A stretch of DNA of 64,000 nt, taken from the NCBI RefSeq assembly GCF_009914335.1, contig NZ_CP043925.1:3348001-3412000 (forward strand), given 5' to 3'. This document shows, piece by piece, positions 43,094 through 53,114 of the stretch. A program made the translations under genes and the position numbers. Numbering within the stretch: position 1 is the first letter of the stretch; every line of letters begins with the position of its first letter. This DNA comes from Proteus columbae. GTDB taxonomy: Bacteria; Pseudomonadota; Gammaproteobacteria; Enterobacterales; Enterobacteriaceae. The notes beneath the pieces were generated by a model that saw only the letters and a program-made list of their open reading frames with translations, ran no database searches and was not told the DNA's origin.

Positions 43094-44383
43094 TCATCTT
43101 CTTGCACCTCCCCCTTGCGAAGTGGCCAACGACAACGAGGCACCACGAGTGACTATGACTTCAATTTTCCTTGCAGCGTCTACCTCTATGACTGGGAACA
43201 TATTTTCAGCCATGTCCAAATAGAACTTGGCCACTCGATCCAATGCTTTACCGGTGCCTTTAATCGCAGCACCTTGTAATGCTTCTTGGCTCATGACTTG
43301 CTGGTACAGCTGGGTATCACCTGCATTACCCGTCTGAATCGTCGGAACAGGATTTACATCAAATGCGCCAGCCAACCCCTGAAGGAACCCGGCCATCATT
43401 GATTTGGCCACCAGTTGGCCTTGTTTCGACACTAATCGGCCACGAATACCGGCTTTGCCGTCTTCACCCACAGCATAAGAATCCAGTCGTGTTTCAATGA
43501 CGCCACCATCTTCTCTCACACATGAAATGGTCTCGCCTCGCAAATAAGCACGCTCAGAGCTTAAATCACCGTAACCTGCGGCGATCAAGAAACACTCTTT
43601 GATATCCGCTCTAAATCGGTTGGGTAAAATGGCTTCCTTTTGAATCCTCAGCAATGCAGGAAAAGGTTCGCGTCTTGCGGACTCGTGAGTAGGTGCATCC
43701 AAACCTGTGATCAAAGTACCTGAGATGATGCTGCCCGCCGGTAAATACAAAGGCGGCGCTTCTTGCACAACAACCTCTGGTTCAGCAACCACTTCAGGCT
43801 CAATCATACGAATCGTGATTGGCGGCAATGGAACATCCCGTGCTCGTGAACCTTGGCCACTGGCTGGCTGCTGATAGAGCGGATCTGGCAGCGGCGCATT
43901 GGCAAAATAGTCGTCTGGGTTAGACGGCAGTGGCTTTTCTTCTTTGGGCAATTCCATGGCAGATAAAGGCACTTCAAAACGACTATTTGTGCCTTCAACT
44001 GCTGCATCACCTCCAGCGCGAACATCATCAAGTTCCGCTCTAAGGCGGGCCAGCTCCGCATTGACCTCACTTGGTATAGAAGGCGAACCTGGGCTTAGCC
44101 GTCCTGAATCGACGTCACGACGCAAGCGCTCAACTTCACGGCGTAACTGTTCATTGCGCTCACTGAGTAGTTTTACGTTTGCAGCCAAACTATCGACCCC
44201 AACATCACGAGTATTGGTATCCGTAAGAATGTGCCGGATCGTTTCCTGTCGGTTCCGACTGTTCGCGCCATCATCAGGATTAGGTGAAAACACCATAACC
44301 ATAAGAATGAGACCACCAGCAATACCAGCAACCGATAGACCCCGCTTCATGTTCGGGCTCATTTGTTCCCATTGTGCTTTCAT
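43094..44383 (-). CDS. traB: TraB, VirB10-like core complex protein
   Basis: Spans the envelope as part of the core complex with TraK and TraV, 429 residues. N-terminal transmembrane helix (GLSVAGIAGGLILMVMVF), coiled-coil region (VKLLSERNEQLRREVERLRRDVD), Pro-rich segment, then the VirB10-like domain with SIISGTLITGLDAPT and FLIAAGYGDLSSERAYLRGETISC. Confidence 0.94.
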   Translation of the reverse strand: MKAQWEQMSPNMKRGLSVAGIAGGLILMVMVFSPNPDDGANSRNRQETIRHILTDTNTRDVGVDSLAANVKLLSERNEQLRREVERLRRDVDSGRLSPGSPSIPSEVNAELARLRAELDDVRAGGDAAVEGTNSRFEVPLSAMELPKEEKPLPSNPDDYFANAPLPDPLYQQPASGQGSRARDVPLPPITIRMIEPEVVAEPEVVVQEAPPLYLPAGSIISGTLITGLDAPTHESARREPFPALLRIQKEAILPNRFRADIKECFLIAAGYGDLSSERAYLRGETISCVREDGGVIETRLDSYAVGEDGKAGIRGRLVSKQGQLVAKSMMAGFLQGLAGAFDVNPVPTIQTGNAGDTQLYQQVMSQEALQGAAIKGTGKALDRVAKFYLDMAENMFPVIEVDAARKIEVIVTRGASLSLATSQGGGARR

Positions 44384-44385
44384 CG

Positions 44386-45285
44386 TTATTCACCTCCCAC
44401 AAGAAGCGAAGGTCGCTGACTTTCCACCGCTTCTTCACGATGATTGCGAACAACCACATACAACTCAGTCTTTTCACCCGGCAACAAGATATTGCGAGGC
44501 CAGTAGGCGCTTGCCACTATATCTGGTGCATGACAAGCTATTTCACTGGCTTCTATCGGCTCATCGGCAAAGCTTTCAACCAGTCCTACATAGACGGTGA
44601 AGTAATGTCCCGTCACAATTTGCCCCTGCTTAAAACCAAACTTTAAGCCCGGCTGAAAACATTTCGGGCTTGTGTCAGTTTGGCCAGCCAAACGGATGTC
44701 ATAGCCTTGTGGTAGTTCATTTAGTGCAAGTCGTCTGAGTAAATCACGTAGGCTATCGACGTATGGCTGAGCCGTTTCCCAAGTGGCGGCTTTTCGGTTC
44801 ACGACGCCCTTAATAGGCCACTGCTGACCATCAATAGCTAAGGTGATTTCACGCGGTGGAATACGACGAGGTACTAAGGTGACAGATAACGCAGGCGCTT
44901 CCTGACCAGGCGGAGTGATGTAAAGTGAAACCGGTGATTCTTTGTCCGTGGCCACATATACAACATTCCCCTTGATTTGCGTCTGAGCATCACTGGTTGT
45001 TCTCACCTGAGGCGATTCAAACGGCGTCACAATCCGATTCAGATGGCCAAGTGCTACAGGGATCAGTTCATTAACCCCCGGTGTCATCAGTAGCGTTGTT
45101 GGCACATCCGTTGAAGCCGTATTGGTTTGAGTCGGTGGATTTGCAGTAGCAGACTGCTTCATCACACTGGCTGGCACAATCGGCAATTCCACGTCTGCAT
45201 ACGACGCTTGAGATAACAGGACGCCACTCAAGCTCATTGCGATTAAGCTTGGTGTCATCCATCGACTAATTTTGGTTCGCATCAT
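44386..45285 (-). CDS. traK: TraK, VirB9-like core complex protein
   Basis: Periplasmic/outer-membrane core component, 299 residues, with signal peptide ending ASYA-D. The TraK family signature is seen in LGHLNRIVTPFESPQVRTTSD and PGQEAPALSVTLVPRRIPPREI. Between traE and traB with short gaps. Confidence 0.94.
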   Translation of the reverse strand: MMRTKISRWMTPSLIAMSLSGVLLSQASYADVELPIVPASVMKQSATANPPTQTNTASTDVPTTLLMTPGVNELIPVALGHLNRIVTPFESPQVRTTSDAQTQIKGNVVYVATDKESPVSLYITPPGQEAPALSVTLVPRRIPPREITLAIDGQQWPIKGVVNRKAATWETAQPYVDSLRDLLRRLALNELPQGYDIRLAGQTDTSPKCFQPGLKFGFKQGQIVTGHYFTVYVGLVESFADEPIEASEIACHAPDIVASAYWPRNILLPGEKTELYVVVRNHREEAVESQRPSLLVGGE

Positions 45286-45892
45286 TCACCCTCCGGTTTT
45301 GCTCTTGGGTCAACTTTTCACGAACGCGCTTCGTTCTAGCTTGCCCCTCATACGTATCCATCCAGCTAAGTTTTGGACGGTATTGCTCAATATCGATGTC
45401 AAACTCATAGGTGCGAGTTTGGCGCTGCTCATCTCCAGATGGCCCAGAAACCAAGGAATAACCGGTCACAAAGACATGGCCGGTTTCATACTCATATTCC
45501 ACTTGTCTGGGTTGGAATTTGAGCGTGACCCGGTCTTCGCGGATTTGTCTTGCCTGAATCTCCAGTGCATCGACCACTTGCTGGTACACCGCTGGAGAAA
45601 GTAGCGGCTCAATGGCAACCCGGATGAAAGACACATTACCTGGCGTCACGTTACCCATAAGCTCAGCCAGGTAGAGTCCCCAGGATTCAAGGTAAGGTTG
45701 AGTGGCTTGGTTTCGTGACACTTCAGCCGGTTCAGACAAAGTTGGTGGTTGAATGGCTACCACGGTATTGCGAGAAAATGCCGCTACCGCAAGCAGCAAG
45801 TTAGATAGCACCAGCACCGCAATCAGGAACCGTTGCCATCGGTTCTCTAATTGCGTGCCTTGCCATGATTTTAAAAACACGTCGAACTTCAC
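45266..45892 (-). CDS. traE: TraE, VirB5/F-TraE-like pilus assembly protein
   Basis: Inner-membrane-anchored periplasmic protein of 208 residues needed for pilus assembly. Transmembrane helix at residues 22-43 (FLIAVLVLSNLLLAVAAF). The TraE/TrbE family motifs are YLESWGLYLAELMGNVTPGNV and FVTGYSLVSGPSG. It overlaps traK by 20 bases and traL by 4. Confidence 0.94.
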   Translation of the reverse strand: MKFDVFLKSWQGTQLENRWQRFLIAVLVLSNLLLAVAAFSRNTVVAIQPPTLSEPAEVSRNQATQPYLESWGLYLAELMGNVTPGNVSFIRVAIEPLLSPAVYQQVVDALEIQARQIREDRVTLKFQPRQVEYEYETGHVFVTGYSLVSGPSGDEQRQTRTYEFDIDIEQYRPKLSWMDTYEGQARTKRVREKLTQEQNRRVNDANQN

Positions 45893-46176
45893 GGCAGATA
45901 GCTCCTGATAAATGGGTTAGGGATCGTCTTGGCTTTGGTTGGCAACAGTCCGGCCCAGTAGATGGCGTGAAGAATAAAACCATCCGGGCGACCATCACGA
46001 AAACGCCGATAGAGCTTGGTTGTCACCAACCCCAACAGGCATAAAACCAAGGCATTACCGGTAAAAATGCCGATCACTAGCCCCAACAGAATGGGAGCCA
46101 TCTCGTCGGCACTCCAAAGCAGGAAGTGCGGCGGGTCATCGATATAGGACGGAATACTCACAGGTTCCATAGTCAC
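45889..46176 (-). CDS. traL: TraL, VirB3-like inner-membrane protein
   Basis: Small membrane protein of 95 residues with a typical SIPSYIDDPPHFLLWSADE start and a hydrophobic hairpin (LLGLVIGIFTGNALVLCLLGLVTT). It is the first gene of the traL-E-K-B-V-A operon, so the promoter must lie upstream at 46177-46458. Confidence 0.95.
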   Translation of the reverse strand: MTMEPVSIPSYIDDPPHFLLWSADEMAPILLGLVIGIFTGNALVLCLLGLVTTKLYRRFRDGRPDGFILHAIYWAGLLPTKAKTIPNPFIRSYLP

Positions 46177-46458
46177 TCCTCGTTGTTTGAATTGAGAAGT
46201 GAAGGATGCCTTGGGATTGGCAGGTTCAGTGGTCAGCTAGATGCCGAATTCTTGAAGGTTTTGAGGGTTCTACTCAGACAATACTAACAATTGATCTTTT
46301 TGATGCGGTTGATATGATGGAGATATTGGTCGTGTCGAGACCAGCTGCCCACTTTAGCAAACCCGGACGGGACGACATGCATATCAAATTTATTTTTTGC
46401 TTAGGTTTTTTCTGCGACCTCGGCAGTGGGCACCGTATTCGCTAATAGGAGAAACTCA
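46177..46458. promoter_or_regulatory. Divergent promoter region upstream of traL
   Basis: 280 bases without a gene, lying between traL (leftward) and a rightward cargo gene. It must contain the traL operon promoter, which in SXT is SetCD-dependent. No clear SetCD site is identifiable by eye. A T-rich run at 46388-46412 may belong to the cargo gene's promoter. Confidence 0.4.
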
Positions 46459-47046
46459 ATGCAAATTACTAAAATCATTTCCTCTGCCACGGTTGAACGT
46501 TTAAAGCAAAAAGCACGAAAGCTTAAACGTGAAAAATCTATTCCACACACTCAAGCACTCGATGAAATTGCAGTAACTGCTGGTTTTAATCATTGGAATC
46601 AGGTTGTACAAGCTAATGACGTACTGAAACCATCAGAAGTGGCATTATCTTCTGGATGTGTCATGGCTTTTGATGTCAAAGATGGTATGGATGTCGATAC
46701 TAGTGATGGGGTCTTAATTGAAGACCACTTCTTGGAGATGCTCACTGAAAAGCAGCTATTTGAAATTTATGCCAATTCCCCTGATGAGGACGACGAACAA
46801 AACAGACCGCTAAAAGAAACGCTATCGGATTCAGAGCTTCAGGAGTACTTTCGAGATTATTGCTCATTCATGTACTTCCGTCTTGCCGAGCCTCATGCAA
46901 ACAAACCGTTAAAAGAAGTATTGGCTCTTATACGACAGTACTCTTTTTGGATGCCTCAATATATTTGGCTTCAAGGCCACCTTATTGATACTTACCATTT
47001 GCCTGCTGAAGACGAGAACGGCAATACCGTAGGCGTGAGATTTTAG
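46459..47046 (+). CDS. Hypothetical cargo protein of the s043-traL hotspot
   Basis: Acidic soluble protein of 195 residues. The N-terminal 50 residues carry the recurrent plasmid/prophage motif LKQKARKLKREKSIPHTQALDEIAVTAGF-NHWN, a short helical module seen in proteins of unknown role. The rest is Asp/Glu-rich. The start is ATG 46459 (TAGGAG eight bases upstream) rather than the open frame at 46426. It is transcribed against the transfer genes, so it is likely accessory. Confidence 0.65.
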   Translation: MQITKIISSATVERLKQKARKLKREKSIPHTQALDEIAVTAGFNHWNQVVQANDVLKPSEVALSSGCVMAFDVKDGMDVDTSDGVLIEDHFLEMLTEKQLFEIYANSPDEDDEQNRPLKETLSDSELQEYFRDYCSFMYFRLAEPHANKPLKEVLALIRQYSFWMPQYIWLQGHLIDTYHLPAEDENGNTVGVRF

Positions 47047-47052
47047 CTCTAC

Positions 47053-47080
47053 AAGATGAGGCCTGACAGGCCTCATATCT
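47053..47080. terminator. Bidirectional stem-loop between the cargo gene and s043
   Basis: ATGAGGCCTG (47056-47065) is repeated inverted as CAGGCCTCAT (47067-47076) between two convergent stops. Strong stem, but no long T-run follows on either side, so termination is inferred. Confidence 0.5.
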
Positions 47081-47708
47081 TCTTCTGCAAGTGGCTTAAC
47101 GCCAACCCCGCCATCAATGCCAAACCGATGATCAGCGACGGTAACACCACCGGTGGAATAGCCAGCGGGGCGAACAATCCCATAAACAGCAAAATGACAC
47201 CTGAGCCCAGGATAATCATGCTGTAGCGGTGAATGATTGGGCTCGAAAAATCAAAGGTTGTCTTCTTAATCTTCCAGGTCATCAAACCGTCCCACAACGC
47301 CGGTAACATGAGAATAAGCGCAAAGGGCAACCAGACTATCAGCAAAGCAAATCGAGTGAACACCTGGTACAACACATCAAAAAATGCCTGAATACGATCT
47401 TCCACCCAAACAAACCAAAAGCCTCCCATGTTCTCCATCCCTTTAGAGCGCAGTCGCTGCTCTTCAGTGGGGATTAGAAAATCTCGCACAGATTGCTCCA
47501 TCTGCGTATCCACAATCCATGACTGATACCAGCGATGGCTAGTTTGACCAATCCAATAGCTTGTTTGTGCGCCCAATTGATTTTGGATCATCTGCTTCTC
47601 TTTACTGATGACCCGGCCAGTCCAATCACCGGGCACTAACACGCCAATGGCAATAATCTCCAGCATCAGTGCCAGACACAGCAGCCAAACCGACTTATGC
47701 TTGCTCAT
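47073..47708 (-). CDS. S043-like DUF4400 membrane protein
   Basis: Membrane protein of 211 residues from ATG 47708 (MSKHKSVWLL); the open frame begins at 47747. Four hydrophobic segments: residues 5-22, 105-130, 160-182 and 186-205. It matches the DUF4400 family of SXT/IncA-C-type elements. It follows traJ with a 14-base overlap. Role unknown; probably in transfer. Confidence 0.8.
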   Translation of the reverse strand: MSKHKSVWLLCLALMLEIIAIGVLVPGDWTGRVISKEKQMIQNQLGAQTSYWIGQTSHRWYQSWIVDTQMEQSVRDFLIPTEEQRLRSKGMENMGGFWFVWVEDRIQAFFDVLYQVFTRFALLIVWLPFALILMLPALWDGLMTWKIKKTTFDFSSPIIHRYSMIILGSGVILLFMGLFAPLAIPPVVLPSLIIGLALMAGLALSHLQKKI

Positions 47709-48255
47709 GCCAAACATCCTCTTCGACTCGCGCCAGCATGGCAGCAACGGTTGGCGTCATAATCCGGGCTTTAATCACTTGTTGAAGCCGCTTTGTCGTC
47801 GTATGACCACTGACATAACGCACCTCGATGCGTCCTTCAGCCAAATACGTCATCCGATTTGGACGATTACGAATCCAGGAGTAGAAATACACACCATCCA
47901 CGGCGGCCCACTCGAAATGATCAGGATCACGCAGGCGAATCCCCGTTAAAGCACTGGCGGCAGTCCAGGTCAGCGCCTCAATGAAATGCCAAAGGCGTAC
48001 ACTGTCATCATCACAACTGACTTCTTCATAACTACCCAAGCCATTGCACAGACACAAATCAAAGATGGAATGGCCATCTAACGTGAACGCATCCGTTAAG
48101 TAGTCCGCCAAGCAATACACCGAGGCCAAAGCATGAGGCCAGTCGGTTTCAAGCAGTCTTAAGGTTTCCTTGAACTGGGGGTTATGTTGCTGCCACTGAG
48201 CGAGCATTTCTTTACTGATAAGTGTTGTCATTTTCAGACAGACTGAATGATGCAT
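47695..48255 (-). CDS. traJ: TraJ-like conserved ICE protein
   Basis: Conserved protein of 186 residues between traD and s043. No transmembrane helix. The N-terminus may be at ATG 48255 (GGAGTCTGC upstream) or at ATG 48231 (MTTLISKEML). Motif-free except for a WTAASALTGIRLRDPDHFEWAAVDGVYFYSWIRN core. Named from its position in SXT maps; it is unrelated to the F plasmid activator TraJ. Confidence 0.7.
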   Translation of the reverse strand: MHHSVCLKMTTLISKEMLAQWQQHNPQFKETLRLLETDWPHALASVYCLADYLTDAFTLDGHSIFDLCLCNGLGSYEEVSCDDDSVRLWHFIEALTWTAASALTGIRLRDPDHFEWAAVDGVYFYSWIRNRPNRMTYLAEGRIEVRYVSGHTTTKRLQQVIKARIMTPTVAAMLARVEEDVWHEQA

Positions 48256-48264
48256 GCAGACTCC

Positions 48265-50085
48265 TTATGCTGCCTGTGTAGAGCTGGTTAAAATAGGAAT
48301 GCGGCCTTTGATCACGCGGCCACCTGAAAGCTTGGCGATGTACTCCAGGTTGGGAAGCTGGCCTAATAACTGCGGTGGAAACATATCGCCTTCTTCCTCC
48401 ATCAAGCGTTCGCCATGATTGCCGGTAAACAACGCGGGGCTGTCCGAGTTGGACGACATACCCTGAGTTTGCATGATGTACTGCAACCGAGTCTTTGGCA
48501 GATTGTCAGTAATGTACTGCTGCGTTTCGGCATCCATCACCCGAAGAGCTATCAAGTTATTGATGTTACCTAACACCTGGCGAGCCTTAGCTTCACTGCC
48601 TGTTCGAGCTGCAAAGTCAGCAAAGGTCTGAGTAGCAATCACACAACGCATTTTTGCGCCACGGCCTTTGTTGAGCAGTTGAATGAAGGGATCGTTGACG
48701 ACTTCAGCCGCCTCATCGATGAAGATATTTACGGGACGATTTTCAACACCATAGTTATAGCGGTCACCGGCCACGGCGGTGAGATCGGATAAAAGCAACG
48801 AACCAATAGCGCTGCCAACCATGGCGTCGGTCAATGAATCCAACCCGATATAGGCCACTTGGGCATTGTTGATAATACGGCCAGAATCCGTAATTAACCG
48901 GCTGTCATCCACGTCGTTTGCAATCGGTGATAGCAATGGGCCTAGTTCACTTGAGGTGAGCATATTGAGCACCGGCATCAGTGAAGCCACCATCTTGGAA
49001 TAGTGGGTTCTGTCATGTTCAAACATGCTCAAAAGGCCTTCCAAATCGGTATTGGCGGCAACGGGCTGAATGCGTTCGTAGTAAAAAAGCAGCATCGCCA
49101 TAGCTTGTTTAGCTAATGTGTTGGCTTTTTCGGTAAAGCGCTTGATCTCCACACTAAAGCTTGGATACACCTGCTCACCCCAAGCCGTGACGGCTTTTAC
49201 TACCAAACCTTCTGGACCGCCTTCCAAGAATCGTCTCAGTGTTTTCAGATCAGGACGTTGTGACGTAAGCAACAAACCTTGCACGATGTTATTCAGTGCC
49301 ATTTGGCCAAAGGCTTTAAATGGATCAGCACCGGTTTCAGATGGGATTAATGCCGCAATTCGGCTGGCGATTTCAGTACCCCGGTTAAAGTTCCTCAGGG
49401 GATTAAGACGTACTGAATGCTCTGGAAAACCCGGATGAAAATACACAAAGCGCTCAGGACTACCGGCGGCAATACAGGCTCGCTGCGCATTATCCTTAAG
49501 TTCTTTGTCTCCCTTAGGATCAATAATAATCACGGCTTCATTGCGCAAAATGGCCTGAGTGATCATCGCATCAAAGCATCGGGTTTTTCCGGCACCGGTC
49601 GTACCGACAATTAAGGTATGGCCTTCTGTGTGACCAACTGGCTGGTACACATCTTCTTCTTTGGGCTCAACACCATGAATCCAGGTTGAACCCATTTGTT
49701 TGCCGTGACCTTGATTAAGCAAGGTTTGCTTATCCCGCTTTAGGATTTCATAAGCGCGTTGGGCATGACGTTGGTCCCACTCAAAGCCATACCCTAACCA
49801 CAATTCATCAGGATGTTTTGCCATCACTTTTTGCAAATGCGACAGCTCCATAAAAGCCAAAGGTTTGCCTTTTAGTCCCTTCTGTAACTTATGAAGACGG
49901 TAAGCCTCAGGCAGGCGGTACAACGCCATGCCCGAGGAAATCCCTGTCATCCACCAAAATGGCTCAGGTGGTAGCTCAGTCAGCATTTCTGCGGCAATCG
50001 CCCCAGTGGCCCCAACCAGCCAACCTGCTGCTGCCATGGCTTCATAATTCGTGCGCCAAGGCATCTCATATGCATTTTCTTTCAT
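48265..50085 (-). CDS. traD: TraD, coupling ATPase
   Basis: Type IV coupling protein that links the relaxosome to the secretion channel, 606 residues. N-terminal transmembrane pair (AMAAAGWLVGATGAIAAEML, WWMTGISSGMALY), Walker A VGTTGAGKTRCFD near 160, Walker B NIFIDEAAEVV near 455 and the TraG/VirD4 ADFAARTGSEAKARQVLGNINNLIA C-terminal segment. It follows traI by 47 bases. Confidence 0.95.
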   Translation of the reverse strand: MKENAYEMPWRTNYEAMAAAGWLVGATGAIAAEMLTELPPEPFWWMTGISSGMALYRLPEAYRLHKLQKGLKGKPLAFMELSHLQKVMAKHPDELWLGYGFEWDQRHAQRAYEILKRDKQTLLNQGHGKQMGSTWIHGVEPKEEDVYQPVGHTEGHTLIVGTTGAGKTRCFDAMITQAILRNEAVIIIDPKGDKELKDNAQRACIAAGSPERFVYFHPGFPEHSVRLNPLRNFNRGTEIASRIAALIPSETGADPFKAFGQMALNNIVQGLLLTSQRPDLKTLRRFLEGGPEGLVVKAVTAWGEQVYPSFSVEIKRFTEKANTLAKQAMAMLLFYYERIQPVAANTDLEGLLSMFEHDRTHYSKMVASLMPVLNMLTSSELGPLLSPIANDVDDSRLITDSGRIINNAQVAYIGLDSLTDAMVGSAIGSLLLSDLTAVAGDRYNYGVENRPVNIFIDEAAEVVNDPFIQLLNKGRGAKMRCVIATQTFADFAARTGSEAKARQVLGNINNLIALRVMDAETQQYITDNLPKTRLQYIMQTQGMSSNSDSPALFTGNHGERLMEEEGDMFPPQLLGQLPNLEYIAKLSGGRVIKGRIPILTSSTQAA

Positions 50086-50132
50086 TCATGCTCCGCAAAT
50101 AACCGTTTGCAATCCGATTCATTTCAAATGGA

Positions 50133-52283
50133 TTAACGTTTAGCGTGAGCGGTAAACAGAACCGTTTCCCCCTCATCAAACTGGCATTCGTCACTGGCCG
50201 AGATCCCCCGAAGCAGTTGTCCGGCTGGAATGCCATGCGCATTGGCGACTTGGCGTAAGGTTTGAATCGTGACGCGAATACCATCGGCACTATGATCCAC
50301 GTCTGGGTAATCACCATCGGTCAGTAAGATGGGCAAATCTTTCACAAAATTAACCATCTGTTGCCGCTGCGCGTGTTTGGGGTCTGTACTTGAGTTCGCA
50401 TTGGGCGCAATCGGCTTTTGCTTACGCTCCGCTCTTGTGGCGAGCTCTTTTGCTTGGGCATTGGCTGTCTCAGTTCGACTCGGACGCTGTGAAGCCTCTT
50501 CGTTCTGAATTGCTGTCACTGATTCTGCGTCTTGTTTGGAAAAGTCTATCAGTGCAGTTAGCCCTTTAGAAATCGATACTTTCAGCAGTAACCCTTGCTC
50601 ATGAACTCCATCATTTGTAGTCACAGTTCTGGCTTTACGCGTCGGGTTTGCCGGATCTAGTTCAAGCCAATCTAATCGACTGAGTTCAGCAAGCAGTTTT
50701 CGGGGGGCACACCAAGGTCTTACGGCATCGGGATAGCGGATCAGTATCTGTTCACCAACCATAACCAACGCACTGCTGGCCTCTGGGAGCCACACCAAAG
50801 ATTCAGTGAGATTCAATGCCTCTGCATCGTGCTGGTTTACGTTATTTGAGATAGCGCCATCATATGAATTGTTAGGCTTTTCACATCCATCACCTGGAGC
50901 ATTTTCAGTTGCCTGAAGGTGATTAACATCACTGGCATGACTAAGTTCATCATCTTGTTCGGACGAGTTTGTCGATGGCGACTCAGACGAATTGCCGTGT
51001 TCGATTGATGATGACGCTTCAGGCAAGTCTGAATGCTCACTGGAGCGACTCTGTGACTCTGCTTGTGTTTGCTGTGTAGCTTCCCACTCAGATTTGCTAA
51101 ACAGTCTCACGCTACTTGGTACATTCGAGCTGAACAATAAATCGGCCTCAGATATATGCAGCATGGGTAGCCAGATTGGCTTGTCGTCTTTGATCAGCAC
51201 TTCAGGGGCAAGGCTTTCGTATCGCTCATTTGAGGCGGATTTAGTGGCCAATCCTCGCTCAATAAGGATGTCCGCAAGGGTATCAGGATCTCTTGGAATG
51301 CCAGGTATCTTGTCTTTGGCCAACAGCTCAATGATGTCCTTAGCCGCGCTTTTCCAAACCAGGTAAAGATGGGTTGATTGATTCGATTTTCGTATCCAAA
51401 CTCTGGCATCCCGCTGATTAACTAACCACTGGGAACTGGCAAGTAAACGCCTCATGGCATCAAGTAGATAGCGTTCAACTGGGACACCAAGGGCATTGTC
51501 GTCAACGGAAATTCGTTGAGCTTTAAGGTCTCGCTGGACACTGGTTTGGTCAGCTTCAATGACCAGTTTAGACAGGACATGCTCGGGATCGGTATTGCCA
51601 ATTGCTTCCAGCATGGCTTGCAAAATTTCAGGGCCCGGCTGGGTTAACCAGGCGAGCAACTCAGGTGTCATCACCCGGTTTAACACCAGAATTGAGAATT
51701 GCTCGTGCCGCTTGCACCGTCCGTCGCGCCAGCGAATAAAATAGCGTTCAATGCTGTTATTAGTGGTCCACTGAGATAAGGTTTCTAAAAAAGGGTTCCA
51801 CTGATAGCGTCCATCTTCATCAGTGATGGACAAGTCTGAAACGGGCTTACCAATATCATGGAACAAACCGCCTAATGCCGCCGCAACACGCCACCTTGGC
51901 TCTAGCTCTTTTTTCTCAACCGGTGTGCCACTGGCAACAAAGATGATCCCTTCCGCTGCTTGTGCCGCCCAGAAAGCAACTTCCAACGAGTGACGTAATA
52001 AACCACCAGCGCCACTGTGATGATGATGCTCAGAAGCTGGCAGCAAGTGGACATAAGCAGCCAGATGATCAATGCAGGGCTGAATCAACCGTTGAAAATC
52101 ACGCTGGTTGAAGCCAAGTACCTGGCGAAGTTTGGCAATTAGCTCGTCTTGTGTGGACTGCAAATCCTTGGGTGACGCAGCAGGCAACCCCTTCAGAAAT
52201 GGAGGATAGCGTGGAATGTCCGCATCCAGTTGAGATGACAGCTCTGGTATTGCTTTGGCTTGAAAAAATAGGTTTTTGAACAT
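50133..52283 (-). CDS. traI: TraI, MOBH-family relaxase
   Basis: Nicks oriT and pilots the strand, 716 residues. The MOBH HD-like signature is visible: HHHHSGAGGLLRHSLEVAFW (HHHH at 86-89, H98) and FHDIGKPVSD (HD at 142-143). The centre (residues 400-500) is Ser/Glu/Asn-rich and probably disordered. The C-terminal TraI_2 domain is seen in SLVWLPEASSALVMVGEQILIRYPDAVRPW. The oriT it acts on is not in this window. Confidence 0.95.
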   Translation of the reverse strand: MFKNLFFQAKAIPELSSQLDADIPRYPPFLKGLPAASPKDLQSTQDELIAKLRQVLGFNQRDFQRLIQPCIDHLAAYVHLLPASEHHHHSGAGGLLRHSLEVAFWAAQAAEGIIFVASGTPVEKKELEPRWRVAAALGGLFHDIGKPVSDLSITDEDGRYQWNPFLETLSQWTTNNSIERYFIRWRDGRCKRHEQFSILVLNRVMTPELLAWLTQPGPEILQAMLEAIGNTDPEHVLSKLVIEADQTSVQRDLKAQRISVDDNALGVPVERYLLDAMRRLLASSQWLVNQRDARVWIRKSNQSTHLYLVWKSAAKDIIELLAKDKIPGIPRDPDTLADILIERGLATKSASNERYESLAPEVLIKDDKPIWLPMLHISEADLLFSSNVPSSVRLFSKSEWEATQQTQAESQSRSSEHSDLPEASSSIEHGNSSESPSTNSSEQDDELSHASDVNHLQATENAPGDGCEKPNNSYDGAISNNVNQHDAEALNLTESLVWLPEASSALVMVGEQILIRYPDAVRPWCAPRKLLAELSRLDWLELDPANPTRKARTVTTNDGVHEQGLLLKVSISKGLTALIDFSKQDAESVTAIQNEEASQRPSRTETANAQAKELATRAERKQKPIAPNANSSTDPKHAQRQQMVNFVKDLPILLTDGDYPDVDHSADGIRVTIQTLRQVANAHGIPAGQLLRGISASDECQFDEGETVLFTAHAKR

Positions 52284-52400
52284 GATGAACCTCCGACACG
52301 ATAGTGTGAAGGTTCAATCTGCTGTTGCCGGTTGATTAGACTCAAAAATCCGATATGTATTAACACATATGCCATAAAATGCCCGAGAGAGCTTATCAAG

Positions 52401-53114
52401 CTAAGGCGTATTTCTACTTGGCCTTTTAGTTTTTTTTCCAACTATCCTTTTGGGTTTTTCAATCGGTGTAAAAGCTTCTTGTAGGTGATCGCGAAACCAT
52501 CGGCGTCGCTCAACTTGGCGAAACTCGTTCAAGACAAACCGATAGTCACACGAGCCAAGACGATCACCACAACCACATGGACACGGTAATTTATTTGCCT
52601 CGCGCTTGCGCAAACCTAACGCTTTCAGTGCCCGTAGCACTGATGCTTTACCATTAACATTGAACAACTGAGAATAATCATCAATCAGCCCTTTCTCACC
52701 ATGGTCCAGTTCGCCATAGGGAAAGTTGCCAAATTCAACCCTATGGGACACCGAATAAAGAAACCTGACAACAATCTTTTCGAAAAAGGTTGTCAATGAC
52801 GAGTCGGTTTTCAAAATTGACTTAATTTTCAGGTCTGAGCCAAGACAAAATGATCCATCAGAGTAAGTATGGAAGTCCTGATTACGAGGAAAGTAACCAG
52901 CGGTATCAAACACCACTGGTAAAGCCCTAGGATAATCACTTGGGCATACAATCCTTAGAGAAAATGTTCGCTCTATAAACCGACTTCCAGCTAGCTGTGC
53001 TTTTAACAGATACTCTCCCTGCAACTCAACCTTATCTGCATGGACATCTACTAATCTAATGTTCGGATAGGTCGAGAGAAAAGCCTCTAGGCCTACAGCC
53101 TTCCAGTGCTTCAT
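52401..53114 (-). CDS. E2-like ubiquitin-conjugating protein of a short type II CBASS
   Basis: E2-fold protein of 237 residues. The active-site Cys90 stands in HTYSDGSFCLGSD (His82 before it), the pattern of bacterial E2 domains. The C-terminal part has a four-cysteine zinc-ribbon-like CPCGCGDRLGSC (Cys178, 180, 182, 189). No E1 or JAB gene lies next to it, so it is the E2-only form. In type II CBASS such proteins conjugate or regulate the cyclic-nucleotide synthase. Its ATG is one base after the synthase stop: one operon. Confidence 0.8.
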   Translation of the reverse strand: MKHWKAVGLEAFLSTYPNIRLVDVHADKVELQGEYLLKAQLAGSRFIERTFSLRIVCPSDYPRALPVVFDTAGYFPRNQDFHTYSDGSFCLGSDLKIKSILKTDSSLTTFFEKIVVRFLYSVSHRVEFGNFPYGELDHGEKGLIDDYSQLFNVNGKASVLRALKALGLRKREANKLPCPCGCGDRLGSCDYRFVLNEFRQVERRRWFRDHLQEAFTPIEKPKRIVGKKTKRPSRNTP